A DNA stretch of 36,553 nt. It comes from Methylobacterium trifolii (lineage in GTDB: Bacteria > Pseudomonadota > Alphaproteobacteria > Rhizobiales > Beijerinckiaceae). The stretch covers positions 1-36,553 of the forward strand of contig NZ_BPRB01000010.1 in assembly GCF_022179685.1 (NCBI RefSeq), given 5' to 3'. Of the stretch, positions 32,678 to 36,553 are shown piece after piece. Under the pieces are notes generated by a model. It saw nothing but the letters and a program-made list of their open reading frames with translations. It was not told the DNA's origin and made no database searches. A program made the translations under genes and the position numbers. How positions within the stretch are numbered: position 1 is the stretch's first letter; every line of letters starts with the position of its first letter.

Positions 32678-33439
32678 ATGGCGAGCGGCGGGCGGCGTCC
32701 TCTGGTTGCGGGCAACTGGAAGATGAACGGCACCAGGTCGTCGCTCCAGACGGTGGAGGCGATCCGCGACGGGCTGGCACCCGGTCTCGTCGAGTCCCTC
32801 GACGTGCTGATCTGCCCGCCCGCCACCCTGATCGGTTCCTGCGTGGCCGCGGCCTACGGCTCTCCCGTCGCCATCGGTGGCCAGAACCTGCATGCCCGCC
32901 CGAGCGGGGCCTTCACCGGCTCGATCTCGGCCGAGATGCTGGCCGATCTCGGCGCCACCTACGTCATCGTCGGCCATTCCGAGCGCCGGGCCTACCACCA
33001 CGAGACCGACGACGGCGTGCACGCCAAGGCGTTGGGCGCGCGCCGGGCCGGCCTGTGCGGCATCATCTGCGTCGGCGAGACCATCGAGGAGCGCGAGCAG
33101 GGCCGGGCGCTCGACATCGTCCGGGCGCAACTCGCCATCGGCCTGCCGAAGGGGGCGACCGCCGCCGACACCGTGATCGCCTACGAGCCGGTCTGGGCGA
33201 TCGGCTCCGGCCGCACGCCGACGCCGGCCGACATCGCCGAGGTCCACGCCTCCCTGCGCGAGATGCTGGACAAGCTCGCCGGACCGGAGGCCGCCAAGAT
33301 CCGCATCCTGTACGGCGGCTCGGTGAAGGCCGGCAACGCCCGCGAACTGATGGCGGTCGAGAACGTCGACGGGGCCCTGGTCGGCGGCGCCAGCCTCGTC
33401 GCTGGGGATTTTTTGGGGATCTGCGCCGCTTACGCTTGA
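32678..33439 (+). CDS. tpiA: Triose-phosphate isomerase
   Basis: The 253-residue TIM barrel has the substrate Lys in AGNWKMNG, the catalytic His in VIVGHSERR, the catalytic Glu in [15 protein letters not shown] (with the mobile loop) and the phosphate-binding YGGSV and GGASL. It interconverts dihydroxyacetone phosphate and glyceraldehyde 3-phosphate. The ATG at 32678 follows a GAGGAACG ribosome site. It is divergent from ppiD across 184 nt. In Rhizobiales tpiA is often followed by secG; here a convergent kinase gene starts 7 nt after its stop. Confidence 0.97.
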   Translation: MASGGRRPLVAGNWKMNGTRSSLQTVEAIRDGLAPGLVESLDVLICPPATLIGSCVAAAYGSPVAIGGQNLHARPSGAFTGSISAEMLADLGATYVIVGHSERRAYHHETDDGVHAKALGARRAGLCGIICVGETIEEREQGRALDIVRAQLAIGLPKGATAADTVIAYEPVWAIGSGRTPTPADIAEVHASLREMLDKLAGPEAAKIRILYGGSVKAGNARELMAVENVDGALVGGASLVAGDFLGICAAYA

Positions 33440-33446
33440 GGCACAG

Positions 33447-36272
33447 TCACCGCTCCGCCGGCGCGTCCTCGGCTTGAAGCCCCTTCAGTGGCGCTCCGAT
33501 CGTGCAGATGGCCCCGGTCACCGGATAGCTGAGGTCGACCTCACCGCCGAAATTTCCGGCGAGACCCCGCCCGATCAGGCGTGAGCCGAACCCCGTACGG
33601 GTCGGCGGCGCGACCGCCGGCCCGCCGGTCTCCGACCAGCAGAGCGTCATCCTGGCATCCGCTGCGCACTCGGTGATTTCCCAGGCGATGGAGACGCGGC
33701 CGCCGGCCGTCGAGAGCGCGCCGTACTTAGCCGCGTTGGTCGCGAGTTCGTGCAGGATCAGCGCCAGGGACATGGCGGCCTTGGCGCCCACGTTCACGTC
33801 CGGGCCGCGCATCGCGAAGCGGTCGGGCCTGTCCTGGTGCGGCTGCAGGGCGCTGTAGATCAGCGTCTTCAGGGGCGTGCTGCCCACGGCGCCCCCGAGG
33901 AGCAGGTCGTGGGACTTGCCCAGCGCGATCAGGCGGCCGGCCAGCACGTCCTTGGCCGTCTCCATGTCGGTGGCGTTGCGCATGGTCTGCGTGGCGATGG
34001 ACTGCACCATCGCCAGGGTGTTCTTCATGCGGTGGCCGAGTTCGAGGTTGAGCACCCTCTGCCGTTCCTCGGCCTCGGCGCGGGCGATCGCGGCGCGGGT
34101 CCGGTCCGTGACCGAGCGCAGGAAGGCGATCTCGTCGTCCGTCCAAGCGTGCGGCACCGGCTTCAAGGCATAGAACATCCCGACGAAGCGGCCGTGCTCC
34201 AGCATCGGCATGTCGAGCAGGGCGTGGGCGCCGATGGCGGTCCAGGCGTCCGGATCGTGCATCGTGCGCGGATCGCGCATCACGTCGCCGACGACGACCG
34301 TCTCGCCGGCCTTGAGATCCTCGATGAACGAGCCGTAGTCGCGGAACCGGTGCATGCCGGCGATGCTGGCATAGCCCGGCGCGGTCCAGTCCCGCGCGAT
34401 CACGATGGCCTCCCGCTCGGCGTCCACGGTGCCGTAGCCGGCATGGGACAGGCCGAGGGTGCGGCCCATGATCTCGGCCGCGATGGCGGCGATCTCCGTC
34501 TGGTCGGCAACGTCCCGCAACCGGTCGCCGAGTTCGGTCATGGCGGCGCGGCGCGCCTCGCCCTGCTTGCGGCGGCTGATGTCGAGGAACAGGGCCGCGA
34601 ACCGTTGGGCGCCTTCGCTATGGGCCCGCACCTCGAAGGTGCGGTCCAGGGACGGCACCGCGATCTCGAAGGTCTCGGGCACACCGGTATCGACCACGCG
34701 GGCGTAGGCGTCGATCAGATCCTGGGCGATGTCCGGGACCGCCTCCCGCATCGTCCTGCCGGCCGTGTCCGCGGGCAGGCCGGACTGGGCGACGAAGGCC
34801 GGGTTGGTCTCCAGGAAACGGAAATCCGTCGCCGCGCCGGCCGCGTCGCGCAGGAGTTCGCCGGTGAAGAAGCCCTCCTGCATGCCCGTGAACATCCCGC
34901 GATAGCGCGCCTCGCTCGCGCTGATCAGGTGTTCGGCGGATTTCTGGACGGTGATGTCGCGCGAGACGGACAGAAGCCGCGCCGGCCGGCCCTCGTCGTC
35001 GCAGATCGGCGTCACCTGCACGTCCCACCAGCGCGGGGTGCCGGCCATGGTGGGCGCCGGACCCTGGAAATGGCCGGTGCCACCGGCCTTGGCCGTCGCG
35101 ACGGCGGCGAGGGCGTCGGCGTTGCCCTGTCCCTCCCAGAAGTCCGGCCAGGGACAGCCCTCGATGGCGGCGAAGTCGTCCACCTCCATCACCCGCATCC
35201 CGCCTTCGCTCATGAAGGTGAGCCTGGCGTCGAGGTCGAGCACCTTGATGCAGTCGGCCGAGGCGGAGAGCACGCTGCGCATGAACTCGGCATCGTCGTG
35301 CTGCCTCTGCGCCGCCAGCCGCTGCTCGGTGCGGTCGCGCAGGATCTTGATGAAGCCTTCCGGCTTGCCGGCCTCGTCCCTCAGCGGCATCATCTCGCCG
35401 TTGGCCCAGAACCGGGTGCCGTCCTTGCGCCGATGCCAGCGCTCGTCCGTGCCCCGCCCGTGCAGGAGGGCGGCGCCCATCTCCTTCTCGGGGAGGCCGG
35501 CCTGCGTATCCTCCTCGGTGAAGAAGACGTGCGCGTGCCGCCCGACGATCTCCGGCTCGTTCCAGCCCAGGATGCGCTCGGCGCCGGGGTTCCAGCTCGT
35601 GACGCGGCCGGAGAGGTCCATCGAGATGATGGCGTAGTCGATCGCGCTCTCCAGGATCGCCTTGTTGCGCCGGTCGACCTCGCTGCGGTCCCTCGCGCTG
35701 CGCCGCAGCTCGAGCAGTGTCATCACCTGCCGGGCCAGGGTCCGCAGGATGAAGGCCTGCGCCTCCGTGAGCCGGTTCGGCTTGGTGTCGAGGACGCAGA
35801 GCGTACCCAGGGCCACGCCCTCGGCGGTCTCCAGCGGCACGCCGGCATAGAATCGGACGTAGGGCTCGCCCGTCACCAGCGGGTTTCCGGCCGTCCGGGC
35901 GTCGGCGGTGGTGTCCGGGATCACGAACACGTCGCCCTGCGTGACGGCGTGGGCGCAGATCGACTCGGCGAGCGGCGTCTCGCGCCGGCCGAAGCCGGTC
36001 TCGGCCTTGAACCACTGGCGGTCGGAATCGAGCAGGGAGATCAGCGAGACGGGCATGCCGCAGGCTTCGGACGCCACCTTCACGATGGCGTCGAAATCGG
36101 CTTCGGCCTCGGTGTCGAGGATGCCGTAGCGCGCCAGAGCCGCCTGCCGGCCGCCGGCGCCCGGCACGCTGCTGGGTGATCGTTCCACGGCGTTCTCACT
36201 GCCCGCAACCGCTGCGATCCGCAATGGCGGGCCGGATTGGCTTCCATCGATGTTTAGCGGTCGCGAATCCAT
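33447..36272 (-). CDS. Multi-sensor HWE-family histidine kinase
   Basis: The 941-residue protein has no membrane segment. In order it shows a GAF domain (about residues 35-190), PAS with PAC (about 200-325, ending in FIKILRDRTEQR), a second PAS (about 335-450), a third PAS-like segment (about 460-570), a second GAF (about 580-735) and an HWE-type kinase core. The phospho-acceptor His lies in ELGHRMKNTLAMVQSIATQT, and the ATPase has LILHELATNAAKYGALS, a WEI motif and GFGSRLIGRGL. HWE kinases are common in alphaproteobacteria and often feed blue-light or general-stress signalling. No cysteine of the LOV type is seen in the PAS domains. The ATG at 36272 was chosen (MDSRPLNIDG) over 36356. No response regulator is nearby. 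Confidence 0.93.
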   Translation of the reverse strand: MDSRPLNIDGSQSGPPLRIAAVAGSENAVERSPSSVPGAGGRQAALARYGILDTEAEADFDAIVKVASEACGMPVSLISLLDSDRQWFKAETGFGRRETPLAESICAHAVTQGDVFVIPDTTADARTAGNPLVTGEPYVRFYAGVPLETAEGVALGTLCVLDTKPNRLTEAQAFILRTLARQVMTLLELRRSARDRSEVDRRNKAILESAIDYAIISMDLSGRVTSWNPGAERILGWNEPEIVGRHAHVFFTEEDTQAGLPEKEMGAALLHGRGTDERWHRRKDGTRFWANGEMMPLRDEAGKPEGFIKILRDRTEQRLAAQRQHDDAEFMRSVLSASADCIKVLDLDARLTFMSEGGMRVMEVDDFAAIEGCPWPDFWEGQGNADALAAVATAKAGGTGHFQGPAPTMAGTPRWWDVQVTPICDDEGRPARLLSVSRDITVQKSAEHLISASEARYRGMFTGMQEGFFTGELLRDAAGAATDFRFLETNPAFVAQSGLPADTAGRTMREAVPDIAQDLIDAYARVVDTGVPETFEIAVPSLDRTFEVRAHSEGAQRFAALFLDISRRKQGEARRAAMTELGDRLRDVADQTEIAAIAAEIMGRTLGLSHAGYGTVDAEREAIVIARDWTAPGYASIAGMHRFRDYGSFIEDLKAGETVVVGDVMRDPRTMHDPDAWTAIGAHALLDMPMLEHGRFVGMFYALKPVPHAWTDDEIAFLRSVTDRTRAAIARAEAEERQRVLNLELGHRMKNTLAMVQSIATQTMRNATDMETAKDVLAGRLIALGKSHDLLLGGAVGSTPLKTLIYSALQPHQDRPDRFAMRGPDVNVGAKAAMSLALILHELATNAAKYGALSTAGGRVSIAWEITECAADARMTLCWSETGGPAVAPPTRTGFGSRLIGRGLAGNFGGEVDLSYPVTGAICTIGAPLKGLQAEDAPAER

Positions 36273-36553
36273 GCCGGAACCTGCATCCCGCCGCACCGTC
36301 GGCACAAGCGCGCGATGAGCGCTGATGCGCGCGATTATGTGGCATGCCCGTAACACGGATCGGCTTGCGCGCGCATCGGTCCGACCGCCGTGGCGCGTTC
36401 TCCAGGATGCGGCCTCGCTCCGGCGCGAAGGTGATGATTCCGGGCAACCGGTTGGCCCGCGGACGCATCTGGTGTATGGCCCCGCGGCATGTGCGGATGG
36501 CGGCGCCTGGCGCCCCGCCGCGATGCAGGCCTCCGCCGGACCGTCCGGGCCGG
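36273..36553. other. Right-edge region upstream of the kinase gene
   Basis: About 280 bases with no convincing coding sequence. Frames present are antisense-like and Arg/Pro-rich. I searched for the alphaproteobacterial general-stress (EcfG) motif reading toward the kinase and did not find it. The kinase promoter is presumably here. Confidence 0.5.

Noticed and set aside
33420..33446. Expected secG after tpiA
   Set aside because: Only 7 nt separate tpiA from the kinase stop; no secG-like frame is present, and the gene may simply lie elsewhere.
30583..33477. 964-codon plus-strand frame spanning ppiD and tpiA
   Set aside because: It is antisense to ppiD and out of frame with tpiA, both of which show full family motifs.
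36196..36468. 90-codon minus-strand frame upstream of the kinase
   Set aside because: It overlaps the kinase start in another frame and has no recognisable features.

Overview
The window is GC-rich DNA with the gene content and order of an alphaproteobacterium of the Rhizobiales. It most resembles Methylobacterium/Methylorubrum, an inference from recalled gene neighbourhoods (ppiD-trpE-trpG-trpD-trpC-moaC-moeA, hemD-mitofilin-hemY, LuxI/LuxR quorum sensing, HWE histidine kinase). No rRNA, tRNA, CRISPR array or insertion sequence was seen.

Left region (1-4.6 kb) is accessory. A regulatory module centres on an ECF41-type sigma factor with a fused SnoaL-like domain. It is translationally coupled to a small four-helix membrane protein. 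Two sites matching the ECF41 promoter (TGTCACA, 16-17 nt, CGTC) precede the sigma operon and an NAD(P)-binding epimerase-like gene. They predict an autoregulated regulon, which also contains a frameshifted gene. A degenerate-repeat intergenic stretch and a DMT-family transporter with a long His-rich tail follow.

Metal region (4.6-11.1 kb): on the minus strand, a Cys/His-rich exported protein, an adaptor with a His-rich N-terminus (CzcB-like), a CzcA-like RND pump, a secreted protein and a 56-aa membrane protein form a likely operon. No outer-membrane channel gene is present. Divergent to it is a protein starting with M-(E/K)-P tandem repeats. A perfect 19-bp palindrome lies between them.

Middle region (11.3-22.5 kb): a glutathione S-transferase and a TetR regulator are divergent over two matching operator-like sites. 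Next come a PglK-like ABC transporter, a glutamine-dependent asparagine synthetase homologue and an aldose-epimerase homologue, packed tightly onto hemD. A mitofilin-like protein with a long Pro/Lys-rich low-complexity region and HemY follow.

Quorum-sensing island (22.5-24.7 kb): a 104-aa protein resembling the C-terminal part of XRE repressors is divergent from a LuxR receptor. After it come a perfect 20-bp lux-box-like palindrome, a hairpin that would cover the luxI ribosome site, the AHL synthase, and a 75-aa protein whose start overlaps the luxI stop.

Right region (24.7-36.5 kb): the tightly packed minus-strand operon ppiD-trpE-trpG-trpD-trpC-moaC-moeA makes tryptophan and molybdenum cofactor and folds envelope proteins. 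tpiA is divergent from it. A large multi-PAS/GAF HWE histidine kinase converges on tpiA.
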